A stretch of DNA of 64,000 bases from Trichomonas vaginalis G3 (GCF_026262505.1 NC_067205.1:14136001-14200000); one strand, 5' to 3'. Counted from the stretch's first letter, positions 8,651 to 20,200 are shown. Notes: a model not told the origin generated them from the sequence alone. Translations and numbers: made by a program.

Positions 8651-9877
8651 AAAATTTTTCTTTGTATATACACCATTCTGTACGTCTAAAAGACTTTTGA
8701 CATTTGCCAAGAATGTTCGTTTAGACGCTGTCATATAACCATATTCTTGACAATATTGTTTATACGAATCGTACAATGACCTTTCATCTAATGACACAAA
8801 GTCAGTTTCATCTATGAACAGTTCATAAACACTCTTGTTTGCTTCTAACAATGTTTGTCTCTCTTCGGTATGTGGAATTTGTCTTGGATTGAACTTTGAA
8901 ATATCTAATGTCATAAAATATGAGAAACAAGTGGTTGTAAAGTCAGATGTCAAAGTTTCTGCTAAGTCGTCAAAATATTCTGTATCTTGCATATGAGCTT
9001 CTGACGTTCTGACAACTACATATCTTCTGTCAGAACTTTCTAACTTCATCGGAACAGCATTGTTTGAAACCATAATGAAGTTTGCAACATTTTCACAAAC
9101 TCTTTGGTCTTTATACTTTCTTTCAACAACTCCAACTTTGTCTGTTATAAGACTCTTCAAAGATCTGAGTTCAAAAACTTTTGTTGTATCTATACTTTTG
9201 AAGTTCATTGCAAACTATAAGTTTTCATATTCTCTATTGAGAAGTTAAACTTGCACAGATGTTTTCTAAGTTTGTCATATTGGGTTCGAATAGCCTTCTA
9301 ACAGTTTGCACAAAATATCTGTAAAGAATGTGTTCTTACCAGTTCCTTGTTTTCCAATTATAATGAGAGCAGTTTCATTTTTAGCACTTGGATGTTGTAA
9401 GATGTTTGCAAACCAAACATAAGATATACTCATAGACTCTTTCGTTTCCATTGCATATAATTTCTTTGACATGGTCTAACCAAGCTTCTATAATATTTTC
9501 TTTCCATTCTACTTGTTCGTATTTATATCCAGTGAAGATAGAATAGAAGTTTGGAGAAGGTGTATAGAACTTTATACCTCGAACTGAAAAATCTTCTAAC
9601 TTTGACAATAAGATATCCCAAGCATCTAACATCTTTCATGCCAACTTGTACGAACTTTTATTTTCTTAAGTTTCTGTCTACATTCTTGTTTAGACACTAT
9701 TGTTGCTCTTGGTTTGTTAAAGACTACATCCCATTCTTTCATACATAACATTCTGGGGCAGAGTCGACATAAATGACTAAACGTTTCAATTCTCGACTGC
9801 TTTGTTATAGTCTCGAAATGGACACATATTTCTGAATGCTTGGAAGTCATAAAATCTGAAACATCTATTCTGTACAT
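8651..9877 (-). pseudogene. D5-like SF3 helicase, copy 2 (frameshifted)
   Basis: Nearly the same protein as copy 1: MYRIDVSDF at 9,877, Walker A IIGKQGTGKN at about 9,350 and the ESSDRRYVVVR segment at about 9,010. Indels near 9,850, 9,640, 9,430, 9,290, 9,190 and 8,930 break it into at least four pieces. Its stop codon is lost at the duplication junction, so its last frame reads on into the MCP start of unit 1 (RLHEMYAAQ). It cannot encode a full helicase as written. Confidence 0.8.
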
Positions 9878-9908
9878 TTTTTATAAAAATAAAAAAAATA
9901 ATATTTTT

Positions 9909-10710
9909 TTATTCTTGACTTGTTGTTCCATTTGTTGCATTTGTTGTTCTTGAGCTATTTGTTGTTGAAGTTGTTCTTGTAATACAATAACTTTCACCAG
10001 TTGCATCTTCCAATTCGAAAACTTTCTCTGCGTCATTGACAAATACATAGGACATAAAAGTTTTACAGGAACAAAGTTTGCGTCAACTAATGTCAACGTT
10101 TACTTGCCAAGTGTTTGAGTTCACTAAGGTTGAAAATTCTGCATTCGAATGAACAATAGGCAAACCAGCAGAGAAAGTATTGTTTATACGCATAAGTATC
10201 TTTTGGTCATAATAGTTTCTGTCGACAATTCGAAAACACTTTGAACCTAAGTTTGAAAACAATATATAAGATTGGTGTGCTTAATGTCAATGGAATAGAC
10301 ATTCCTTGTATGACACCTTTTCCTGTTATAGGAAACTGTTGGTAGTAAAAACCAGAAATAAGTTTTGTATTATAGCTCATATCGTTTATAGTAAACTCAG
10401 TCGGACATCCAAACATAATGAAACCTGCTCTAGTTGCAGCACATGTTACACCGTACTTAAAGTATAAATTAAATAAGTCAACAAAACCTGTCGGTGGTAT
10501 ATCTGAGTAAGTATCTTCAAAGGAGTATTTTTTACCATTCACAACAATAAAGTCTTCTGGTGTCAAAAGAGCAAAACAGGCTTTAGTCGTCATTGTGTTT
10601 AAGGTTAGTTTACAATATCGTCCTTGAGGACTTTGTAAGTTTGTTGTTATAGAATTATATGACTCAGGGTTTTTAGTCGTAATAGTATAAACCATTATGT
10701 CTTCTGCCAT
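9909..10710 (-). pseudogene. Penton-like minor capsid protein, copy 2 (frameshifted)
   Basis: Starts MAEDIMVYTITTKNPES at 10,710 and is open to about 10,240, then shifts frame several times before the Gln-rich tail and stop near 9,909. It extends the first frame a little further than copy 1 and shows LFNLYFKYGV where copy 1 has an indel. Role as for copy 1. Confidence 0.55.
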
Positions 10711-10714
10711 TTAC

Positions 10715-11292
10715 TTAGCAAATAAATTTTAATGAAATGTTGTGGTCGTCAAATATTTTTATGACGTCTGGGAAACTATACTTTAAGTTCAACGTTTCAC
10801 CTCCTTTCATAACGTATATCTTGTCAATGACATTATATGAAACACCACAGCAACCAATGTCGGGTTCTATTTCTTTGATGTTTATATCGTCTGCCTCTGT
10901 CAAAAGTTTCAATAGTTCTTTTCAAGACTTCATGAGGTGCAATGACATATGAGTTCACTTTTACAGGGTTGTGTTCGACCAAGTTTAACATTATACTTAA
11001 AGCTTGACAATCTTCTCTGAGTTTGAAGTTTGTCTTTCAGTTGTTGGTAGTCGTTTCGAATATCTGCAACAGAACTTAAGTCTCTGCTAACTTCAGGATA
11101 TGTTGGTTCTTTTACAGGAACAATTGTTATACCATCTTCGTCTTCGTATGGTTTCCCCACTTCAACATCTCTGTCTTTGACATTGACAACAACACTTTGA
11201 CTGTTTGTTTGAGTTGGTGAATTTAACTTCACATCTGCCACCGCCATTAAACCTTTTGAAACACTCACGCTTCTATTTTTCGGAAATGACAT
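10715..11292 (-). pseudogene. SCCG-motif conserved Maverick protein, copy 2 (frameshifted)
   Basis: The N-terminal half is intact here from ATG 11,292 (MSFPKNRSVSVSKG) through a Pro/Asp/Glu-rich stretch. The frame breaks near 11,010, and again near 10,920 before the EPDIGCCGVSYN motif (Gly replaces Ser). Comparing the two copies gives the real gene limits. The predicted N-terminal 60 residues are disordered and the C-terminal 90 globular. The start is 18 bases from the divergent plus-strand gene. Confidence 0.6.
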
Positions 11293-11310
11293 TTTACTTA
11301 GAATAAAAAG

Positions 11311-11630
11311 ATGGACTATTCGAGTATCTCTTCGAATTGAAGCAGAACAAAGTTTACACACACAAACAATACAAATACATTGACAGAATAGTTCTTTATA
11401 CAAACAATGGTAAATGTTATAGAATAGCAATATTTGCTGAACCAAAATATTTCCATAAAGCAAAGAAAGTTGGTATAACTGAAATGGTGAAAGTTCTTGA
11501 CGTTGACAAAAATATAACAACAAAACTTACAGATATTTCTAAAGGTAAGTTTATCTTACAATATTATGTCAAAACTGGCGTACTGTCAATATTTGACGGA
11601 GAGAAGTCAGTTTCAAGAACAACTTACTGA
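11311..11630 (+). pseudogene. Small conserved plus-strand protein, copy 2 (frameshifted)
   Basis: A frameshift right after the start (GAC-TATT against GACGTATT in copy 1) and another near 11,555 break the ORF. The middle is better preserved than in copy 1, reading NGKCYRIAIFAEPKYFH. The stop TGA at 11,628-11,630 overlaps the convergent MCP stop. The function is not recognised. Confidence 0.5.
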
Positions 11631-13225
11631 CCTGCTGCCAAAATCTGCTCGATGGAAGCTGTCGTTATGCCAATCTGAGGAGCCCCAGCAATCGAACGAA
11701 TCTTCAAAAGAGCATCTTCCGTGAAAAGTGCTATTGGTTTTGTAAACTTCTTTGCTCTCAGTTCATCTGGACCGTCTCTGTCACCAGTATATTGTATTTG
11801 TACAGTACCAACAGTTGAAATACCACCCATAAAGTCTTCTGAGTCAGCAAATGGAATGCCAAGCCAAAAGTTTGAACGGTCTCCATTTGTATATTGAGTT
11901 TTTTGACCTCCTGTATGAGTCCATACTTTCACATATGGCATAATAGAACTTTGCATTTCAGGGTTAATGGTTGTTGTGAAGTTGTTGTTAAAGTTCATAG
12001 CATCTAATGTCAAGTTGTATGACCTCATATCCTCAACTGTAGAATATCTTCTCTTGGATAATATTTGCCATCTATGTTTATATGATATTTAATACCAGGG
12101 TTGTAGAAACAAGAATAGTCATTTATAGTTCGTCTGAACAGTACAAACATAGTATCTGCATGTTTCATTGCAGTTGTTAAAGCAATATCTGTTCTTGCAC
12201 CTGGGTCAGCACTTTGGTTTCCAACTTCACCTGCAAAGTCTTTGACAGATATTTGGTGTATAGGGAACATAAGTGGAACTGCAATATATTTGGCAGCTAA
12301 AGCATTTGAAATATCTGGGTCCAACATATAGACTGCAAGTCTGCTTTCTATTCTCTTGCATTCAAACTTTTCGCATGTGAACTTAACTGGGTCCCAAGCA
12401 GTTCCAGCAGCATTGAAATAATAGTTTACTTCATTGTTGAAGTTTGAGAAACCAAAGTCTAAGTCAACTTTGTCTTTGCAAAATTCGGCGAATGACGTTT
12501 GATTTGTTCCCTTTAACGTCTGTAATAGTGAATGGGTCTTGTGTTGGTGCAATGACTAAGTTATTTTTGCTTGGAGTAAGTTCGATAGAAATTTTTCCTG
12601 CCCAGTTTGGGCAAGTATCTTAAAAACTGAAGATGAGGAAAGATGACAAAGGAACTCTAAGTTTCAGTTTTACTTTGGTTACTGCTGCTGCAGTTTGTCC
12701 AGAAAGTTAACATAAACTCCTGGAACGTTAGGGTCAAGTCTTCTTATTTTCTCAATATTTGCATACTGGTCTGTTTGTTCTCTAGCTTGTGGTTGTACTG
12801 AGTTTCTCAAAGCGAACCATTCATAGTTTGCCCATGTTACTGTTTGAACTAAGTCAGAGTTAGAATATATCTTATATCCCATGAAAACTTCTGGAGCATA
12901 TTGGTATCCGACATAGAAAAATTCCATTGCAACCTTTCTTGTCAGACAACTTGGCAGAAGGTTTTATTTCAATGTCTTGTTCCACGTATAAGAATGAGTT
13001 GTCAATAGAAATAATATGAAACCTGTCGCAAGCAATATCTACTGTTGTTGAAGAACCTTCTCCAAACTCACCTACGTTTCCATAAGAAACAGCAGTTGTA
13101 TATTCGTAAGTTCCAGGAACTATTTCTGACCTTCTAATGGCATTGTCGCATTCGTTATACCATTCGGAAACATTTCCGTTCATGGCATCCAAAACTGTTG
13201 GCGTTATATTCTGAGCGGCGTACAT
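11624..13225 (-). pseudogene. Probable double-jelly-roll major capsid protein, copy 2 (frameshifted)
   Basis: ATG 13,225 (MYAAQNITPTVLDAMNGN) to stop 11,624, about 533 codons, open in four overlapping pieces. Breaks lie near 12,930, 12,700, 12,600 and 12,040. The N-terminal part reads well here: VDIACDRFHIISIDNSFLYV, then YQYAPEVFMGYKIY. The copy-specific patches at 12,480-12,528 and 12,675-12,706 change amino acids while keeping the flanks constant, as expected of exposed loops. The capsid role is inferred from size, strand-rich composition and neighbours. Confidence 0.65.
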
Positions 13226-13257
13226 TTCATATGGGTAAAAATATAGAATAGTTGGAT

Positions 13258-14377
13258 TTATGTGTCATAATAGAACCCACTCGTACCAAGCTTTACTTTC
13301 TTCCTGACTGAGTTTTTAACTCTTCTTTTTCCTTCATTGCCACTACTTTCACTAGATGAAGTTACTTCTTCACTATTTTCACTTTGTTCTACTCTTCTTC
13401 TTTGGTGTCGCTTTTGGTAACTTGCCCTCTGCTTCAAGTTGTTGCATCTTTGCCTCATGTTCACCTAATATGTTGTAAATTTCCCATGTCCTTTTTGCCT
13501 TTGGGCTCTGGTCGCCCATCTCAGGTAACCTATATCCTAGAAAGATTTTGTCATAGTTTGTATTTGAGTCTTCGCGTATTGTTTGCATGACTCTTTCCTG
13601 AGTTTCCGGTTCAAGCTCTTCAAACAGAGCTTGTCCATATGGAATAAGCTCGTTTCCAAATATATGTTTTTGTAGCCATTCTGGTTTTCTTTCCATGTTA
13701 CCAATAATATCTTTTGTGAATGGGAAAGCTTTTACCCAATGTTTCAGTCTTGCGTCATTTATTTCTGTAGTTGGTTTTATTTTGTCAAGGAACATGTTTT
13801 TCAATACTAACATTTCATTTGGTACTGTCCATTTGAGTTTTCTTAAATATTCATCCCTTCTCAGTTCATTGTCTGCAAAGTAAGTTTTTATGACATTTTG
13901 TAAACTTTCGTTTGCAAGGTCATGTACAATAAGTTCTCTTCCTTCTATCTCCCTAACTTTCTTTCTAAACTCTTCACCAAATATACCATCTCTATGGTTC
14001 TGTGTAGTTCTTTGAGATAAATGTTCTAGAACGTCAGGTGTTATATTTCCATCAGCCATGTTCATTTCATACTGGTTCAAAATATCTGCATCTTTCATAT
14101 CTTTCAATGGCATTAAAGCCGCGCTGAAAATACCAGCTATATCTGGTTCACCATTCACTTCCATTGCGTCTACAACTTCTTGGAATTGTGGTTGTAAGTT
14201 TATGAACCACCTATCCGGATTAGCTTTATGACCCCATCTCATTGTAGTTCCATAGTCTGCAGAAACAAAAGTAGGTTTGTTTCCATATTGGTTAGGTTCT
14301 GAATGAACTTTAAACAATGTTTCATTTCTATATGTTTTGGTGAAATTTAACCTTTTATTTTCACCGAGTTCAGCCAA
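13258..14377 (-). CDS. C-terminal part of large structural-type protein (frame-shifted continuation)
   Basis: The open frame runs from codons overlapping the 3' end of the upstream ORF to a stop at 13,379. It has no ATG near its start: the first codon reads TTG, and the sense reading extends upstream as LRPYNVQSLAELGENKRL. It therefore looks like the continuation of the preceding ORF after a shift near 14,390-14,400. A second shift near 13,385-13,395 would add an acidic-Ser then basic tail (SSSESSGNEGKRRVKNSV) ending at 13,258. The central part is globular (MRWGHKANPDRWFINLQPQF). No family recognised. Confidence 0.5.
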
Positions 14378-16614
14378 AGATTGAACGTTATATGGTCGTA
14401 AGTAAAAAGGATGTTGTATTTGCGTACACTTTCTTTCAGTTCTTCCATTCTATGCTGAATATTTTCATCTGATGTTGGAGTCTTTTGTATGTCGGCGAAC
14501 ATTTTTCGATATTCTTCTACTATGTCAGCCGAATTTTTCTTAGACTCTTGGAAAGATTCCATATTCTCCGCATACTCTTGTTGAGGGTCAAGATTTTTCG
14601 GCTGTTCCAAATCTTCATCTAGTTCTGTGAAGTTAGTTTCCAAAGGAGGGACTTGTTCGTTTCCTTCTGGCTCTTCTAGCTGTTGTTGCTGAACTATTTC
14701 TTCCATGTCTGGTTGTATCTGAACTTCTTCCTGTGGAGTTTCTTGTACCTCATCTGCTGGCATTTCATATATTCCGAGACCGTTTTTAACAAGTTCCCTA
14801 TTTAAGCCATCCGCATTCATAACCCTTTCTTCTTTCGTTCCGTCTCTATTTTTTACGCGTTTCATGAAGATAGTTGAATTATCATTTATCTCTGACACCA
14901 AATATCTCGGAGTAAATTCATCCATGTCATTTGGATGATATGCTATTAAATCATATCCCTTAGCGAGCTTGTATTTTCCAGGTTTGAAATTATATCCCAT
15001 TTGGTGCTGAACCATAAAGCTAAATAGGTTCGGGTCAGTATTTCCTTCCTTGAACTTTCTAATAGCTTCTTTATATCTGTCACTAAAGTCAAGAGTATCT
15101 GGGTAACCATAATTTTCCTTAAGCATTTTTAAGAATTCTTGGTTTCCTTGTTCTCTACTTCTTTTATGTCCTTGCTCTGTTTGTGGTTGTTGCTGTGCAG
15201 TGTTTTGAACTGTTGGTTGTGGTGCAGTGTTTTGAACTGTTGGTTGTGGTGCAGTGTTTTGAACTGTTGGTTGTGGTGCAGTGTTTTGAACTGTTGGTTG
15301 TGGTGCAGTGTTTTGAACTGTTGGTTGTTGTGTTGGTTGTTGTGTTGGTTTTGGTGCATGCCTGTGTCTGTGTCCATGTGACGATGTAAATGTTTTAGGT
15401 AGTCCTGGTGCAGGTGCTTCTCTTGGAGGGTTTGGTGGTATATAAGTTCCACCAGCTGGCACATATGTTCCATCTGCAGCATAATGTCCTACCTGACTTT
15501 TCGTTTTTAAGAAAGCATTTACTAGGTCTGTTTTGGTCTGTTGTAACTCTTTTTCTTGACTTTCCACAACAGTTGCTCTAACGGCGTCATAGGCACTTTG
15601 AACTGCCTGTCTCGTTGCTGCATCTGTTATTTTCGTCATATTTTGTGCTACTTCTCTTAACTCTTTGTCGAAACCTTCAGACTTCAGTTTCTTTCCAGAT
15701 GAGAAGTCGTTCACTAGTTTCACCTTACTATGAAGAGCTTCGAAGGCGTTCTTAAAGTCAGCATTCATTAAAGCTTCATTTGAACTGTCTTCATCCGCTT
15801 GTATTTTTGTCCTTATTGACCCTATAAGTTGGGCTGCTTTAGCGTTGGCTTGGGCATCTAACCAGTCATTATTAGCTTTTATATATTCTGCGCTTTTCAT
15901 TGCCTTTTGCATGGCTGCGTCGTTATTTTTACTTTCTTGTGCTAAGTTTTCATACTGTACGGTTTGGTTTTGCAACTGTAAAAGTTTTTCTGCCTTTACA
16001 TTTGCTTCAACTTCTTTTTTATACTCATCGCTATCCATATATGTCTTCAGGGCTTTTTGTTTTATTTCTTCATCTTTCAGTACTTTATATTGAGTAGTAT
16101 GGTTTTTCAAATTTATAACATCTTGTTCCATTTTTGCTACTTCTGCTGCTTTTTCTGACACTTTTTTCGCATATTCCTCTGTACTTAGTTCTTTCAGTTG
16201 TTCTTCTTTCTTCTTTTTCTCTACGTTTAACTCATTGAGTTTCTTTGTGTGTCTGTCATATTCTAGTTTCTTTTCGTTTTCACTTATTTGTTTCTGTATG
16301 TCTATGTTTGACTTTTTGACATCTGTTATTTGATTTTTGAGTGAACTCAAATTCATTTGACTTTGAGGGTTATAAGCTGTTCCGTCTGCAGCTCCACCAT
16401 AGCCTGCCATTTTCGCTAAAAGTGCCGCTCTTAAACCTCCACTCTGTGCACCAATAACTCGGCTTAAAAGCATAGGGTTGCTTGACATTTGTTGCAACAT
16501 AGTGGGGTCATTCATCATTTGTTGTTGCAACTGTTGTTGTGGTGTCAGTTTTACTATTGGATGTTTCAATGCTCCCTTCCTCTTACGTATATTCTTACGT
16601 AGCTTACGTGGCAT
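14347..16614 (-). CDS. Large coiled-coil, repeat-containing protein of element A (about 755 aa)
   Basis: I choose ATG 16,614 (MPRKLRKNIRKRKG); an in-frame extension to 16,674 would translate the promoter-like motif. Layout: a very basic N-terminus, a Gln/Met-rich segment, about 300 residues of charged coiled coil, and Pro-rich and His-rich linkers. Five PTVQNTAPQ repeats follow near residues 430-475, then a globular region with YKLAKGYDLIAYHPNDMDEF and an acidic Gln/Glu tail. It overlaps the next ORF by 31 bases, and the two may be one protein of about 1,100 aa. A virion core or scaffold role is possible, but the family is not recognised. Confidence 0.65.
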   Translation of the reverse strand: MPRKLRKNIRKRKGALKHPIVKLTPQQQLQQQMMNDPTMLQQMSSNPMLLSRVIGAQSGGLRAALLAKMAGYGGAADGTAYNPQSQMNLSSLKNQITDVKKSNIDIQKQISENEKKLEYDRHTKKLNELNVEKKKKEEQLKELSTEEYAKKVSEKAAEVAKMEQDVINLKNHTTQYKVLKDEEIKQKALKTYMDSDEYKKEVEANVKAEKLLQLQNQTVQYENLAQESKNNDAAMQKAMKSAEYIKANNDWLDAQANAKAAQLIGSIRTKIQADEDSSNEALMNADFKNAFEALHSKVKLVNDFSSGKKLKSEGFDKELREVAQNMTKITDAATRQAVQSAYDAVRATVVESQEKELQQTKTDLVNAFLKTKSQVGHYAADGTYVPAGGTYIPPNPPREAPAPGLPKTFTSSHGHRHRHAPKPTQQPTQQPTVQNTAPQPTVQNTAPQPTVQNTAPQPTVQNTAPQPTVQNTAQQQPQTEQGHKRSREQGNQEFLKMLKENYGYPDTLDFSDRYKEAIRKFKEGNTDPNLFSFMVQHQMGYNFKPGKYKLAKGYDLIAYHPNDMDEFTPRYLVSEINDNSTIFMKRVKNRDGTKEERVMNADGLNRELVKNGLGIYEMPADEVQETPQEEVQIQPDMEEIVQQQQLEEPEGNEQVPPLETNFTELDEDLEQPKNLDPQQEYAENMESFQESKKNSADIVEEYRKMFADIQKTPTSDENIQHRMEELKESVRKYNILFTYDHITFNLWLNSVKIKG
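15197..15331. repeat. 27-bp minisatellite, 5 copies, in frame
   Basis: The unit is 27 bp (GCAGTGTTTTGAACTGTTGG plus 7 bases), repeated about five times with no visible changes except at the edges. It encodes nine-residue PTVQNTAPQ repeats. Near-identity of the copies points to recent expansion. Confidence 0.9.
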
Positions 16615-16650
16615 TTTAAGTGAAGTAAAAAACGGTTTTTGACAGATGTT

Positions 16651-16674
16651 TATATGACACTTTTTGTTCAGCAC
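16651..16674 (-). promoter_or_regulatory. Putative element-A promoter motif, copy 3
   Basis: On the minus strand this reads GCTGAACAAAAAGTGTCAT, about 40 bases upstream of ATG 16,614. It shares GCTGAA and AAAAAGTGTCAT with the motif before ATG 978. Confidence 0.45.
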
Positions 16675-16679
16675 AAAAA

Positions 16680-16885
16680 ACTACTCGGTCAAAGTGTTGT
16701 CAGTTTTGTAAAATAACCGTCCTATCTCATTCTATAAGGGAGAAAAGGCTTCTCAAAGTATACTTCCGTGGAACGCCTGTAACTTTTCCTGTAGCGACGA
16801 TAGACCCTTACTTGTCCGGACAAAGTTATACTAAACATCTTCAGGGCTAGAGGGCACGAAGTGCCTGGAGGCCCCAATACCTTTT
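16680..16885. mobile_element. Probable right terminal region of virus-like element A
   Basis: A stretch much richer in GC than the host DNA that follows. It ends just before a T11 run at 16,881-16,892. It contains the palindrome GGCACGAAGTGCC (16,853-16,865) and TTGTCCGGACAA. It lies between the outermost element gene and ordinary AT-rich trichomonad intergenic DNA, where a Maverick terminal inverted repeat should be. The partner repeat would be left of the window, so the exact end and any target duplication cannot be set. Confidence 0.45.
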
Positions 16886-16889
16886 TTTT

Positions 16890-17211
16890 TTTAATTACAA
16901 ATGGCAAAAGTTGACCAAAAATCAAATACATACATAAGTTAACAATTCCGAATTCTAAATTTAATTGAAATTTTTGAAAGCTGATATTACATTTATATTT
17001 TTTAGAAACATCATAAAGTAAGCATCCAATATACTTTTTGGTATATTATTTGATCTTTAATTCAATTTTTTGACAAATTATTCCTTGTCATGAATCTTTA
17101 TGCATCATTCATTGATATCTTTATGAGTTTGAAATGTTACATGAAACATTTCAAAGCAACTTCATCAAAACTCAATGATAAATAAGATTAAATTTAAGAA
17201 ATATAACATGT
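16890..17211. other. Intergenic, AT-rich, no feature seen
   Basis: The 3' flank of the adenylate cyclase gene. No ORF, repeat or RNA signature was recognised on either strand. A weak inverted repeat (GAAATGTTACATGAAACATTTC near 17,131-17,152) is present. Confidence 0.6.
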
Positions 17212-20200
17212 TTATTTATTCATATCAAGATTTAACATAAAGGAACTTTCTCCATCATTTTTGACGGGTAATTTAACAAAGTAAGTCATTCTATTTCCTT
17301 TTCCTTTCAAGTAGATTTCACCTCTTTCTTCAATAACGAAATCCAAGTTCTGAATCAATTCTTTTGTATTACCTGAAATCTGGACATTTCCAGGGATATC
17401 TGTTGACTGTAATCTTGCAGCGACATTGATTGGATCGCCAATGATATCGAATGTTGGTTTATCTGTTCCCAAGACACCTCCAATCAAAGGACCACCACTG
17501 TTGCAGCCAATTCTTACTTCAAGGGAAGCATTTAGTTTATAATTAATGTCATCCATTGATTTACTGCATTCAAGACAACATCTGACAGCTTCTTCAGCAT
17601 GTTTTTGTGGAGAATCTTCTTCCATGAACAAACCAGCAGCTGCCATATAAACATCACCAATCAATTTGATCTTTGTGATTGTTGTATATTTGGAAACAAT
17701 CGAATCAAATGTTGCAAACACCAAAGACAAGTTAGACATGATTTCTGATGGTGTTAATAAGCTTGCATAATTAGAGAACTTGACAATATCAATGAAGAAA
17801 ATTGTTGCCGAATTAATAGTGAAAGAAATATCTGTTTCTCCACCATTTAATCTTACAACAATGTTCTTTGGTAATATCTGATACAACAATTTCTCTGATT
17901 TGGCTTTGGCTTCTTCAGCTTCTTTCCTCTTTTGTATCTCTTCCAATTCATTTGTCAAAATGAAAACAATTGAGTTCAAATTATCATTTGAATCTTTCAT
18001 TCCTATCATTGTTATTGCGAAAGGAATTTGTTCATTGTTATCATCATTGAAAGAGATATGATCTTGCCAGAATAATGATCCTTGGCCACTTGTCATCAAA
18101 TCAATTTGTTGTTTGAGTTTTTGTTGATCTTGATCTGAAACGAAATTAACAATTTCTTGGCCAAGCATTTGATCTGGTGTTAATCCAATGTTTTCTTGAA
18201 CACTCTTGTTGACAATTTCAACAACACTTGATTCATTAGTTATTAATATACATTCATTTGCATCCATGACAATAGATTTTTGAATTGACATCTTTTCTTT
18301 TGTAGATGTACCTCTTCCTTTGAAGAACTCAATGATTTCAGGAGTATTAATAATAGATTGTGGTGGTAAATGTTGTAAAAGAATCAACAAAACTTTGAAG
18401 TTATCATTAACAAATTTCCTGACGAACCAAGGAATAACAAACAAAACAAAAGTTAATACTAATCCAATGACTAAAAATACAATGGAATCTGTCATTCCTC
18501 TATCAAATCTTTTCTCCATCATTTCTGAGCATCTTGTTGTTGCTTCAGAGATAATTGGATATAAATGGGATCTCAACATATGAACAACATTTGTTCCTGT
18601 AACAGTACTTAATGTTCCACCATAACTTTGAGGGCTTTTAAGTACATCTTCAATGACATTTTTGAAAACTTCAACAAGGTTATTTATTCCTGTGCATGCA
18701 TACATGTCATGTATTGTTTCTGGTTCTTTCTTCATTTCACAAATGTTCTTTATTTGTATTTCATCAAATGATTCATCGTATCTAAGGCTTGGCTTTAGAT
18801 TGTCATCTCCATAAACCAATAATTTGTTGACTTTTACTAAACTCTTCAAATCAGATTCAGCGTTTTTAATTATTTCATCATTTGTTATGATTTTGTTTTC
18901 TAATGAACCATTCAACATAAGTAACTGGACAGTATTTGAACCAATTTGTGCTGCTAAAGGTAATCTTTGACATGAATACTGGTACCAATACGAAATTGTT
19001 GTTAAATCTTTATCTAACTTAATTCCTTCGTAACATAACAAAATATAAATTGCAATAATTGCAAAAATAATAATGAAATAGAATATAGCAGTATATACTA
19101 AAGTATTAGAATGTTGAATATTTCCTGTTGCTGTTTCAACATCACTGTTATCTTCATCAGTTAAACTCAATGGTTTCTTGGCATCTTCTTTGACAGAATT
19201 TTGTAAACTAATCAAAACTTTAATAAGTTTTCTAACTGTTCTATTATAAGTATAAATAATGACCATTGAAGGAACAGTCATTAAAACTAACATGAGAACA
19301 GATCCAACAATGCACCAAATTGTAAAGTATTCCTGGTAATCTTTTGACATTTTGATATTATAATTCAATAATCCTGTAAATGTTTCATCAGCATTTGCCG
19401 TAATTGTTGGAATATTCTTAGCAATCTGGCAGTAATTATTATCTTTGAAGATGTTTGTTATTAAAACACCTTGGTTATAATCACCAGCAATTGAGTTTTG
19501 CATGTAATCAACAGCAGCTAATTGTAATTTAAGTGATCCAGGGATAGTAGCAATAGGTTCTCCACCATCGCAAACATGGAAATTAGTAATAGTTTTGAGC
19601 AAAACAGGTAATATTTCATAGACATTTGTATTTCTTGCCATTTCTGCCAATTCATTTAATAATGAATCGAAATATTTCCTTGATGTATCAATGCAATAAA
19701 AGATCATTTGAGGGAAAGTTATATCAATTGGAACTAATGGTTGAAGATTATCTACTGTGATATCTCCAATTCTCAATTCATTTCCATCAAATCTTCCATT
19801 TTGGAACGCGAAAACAACTAAAGTATAAATGTTTGTCATGACATTGAAACAGATTGAGTAACAACTGTTTTCTATTTCTTTGTAACTTGTCTTTCTCCAT
19901 GAAATCTTTGATCTGAAGAACAAGAAATATCCAATGAAGAAAACCAAAATCAAAACAATATTAAAGATGCATTGAATAACAATGAATTTGCTTTGTTTTG
20001 GTTTAAGACCACTTACTGCGTTATTAAAAGCCAATCTGACTTTTGAATCCCTCAAAACTTTCTTGCAAACGATTTCTTGTTTTTCAACATCAATTGACAT
20101 TGATTCAAATAAAGAAGAAGAGTTTGTGGATCCATTGGAATTGGCTGATGATTGGCTTCCTTTTGAGTTTTGGTTATTATTATTACGGACAATGTTACCT

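Larger units (their letters stand above)
8651..13230. repeat. Tandem duplication of element A, unit 2
   Basis: The second copy of the helicase-to-MCP block, in the same orientation as unit 1. It is about 240 bp shorter because the 76-aa gene is absent. It ends at the MCP start, after which unique sequence (ATGGGTAAAAATATAG) begins. Frameshift positions mostly differ from those in unit 1. Confidence 0.9.

Noticed and set aside
15139-15389. Plus-strand ORFs opposite the PTVQNTAPQ repeats
   Set aside because: They are periodic only because the minisatellite length is a multiple of three; no start context or sensible composition.
16722-16931. 69-codon minus-strand ORF in the terminal region of element A
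   Set aside because: It crosses from element to host DNA through the T11 run and has no promoter or family signature.
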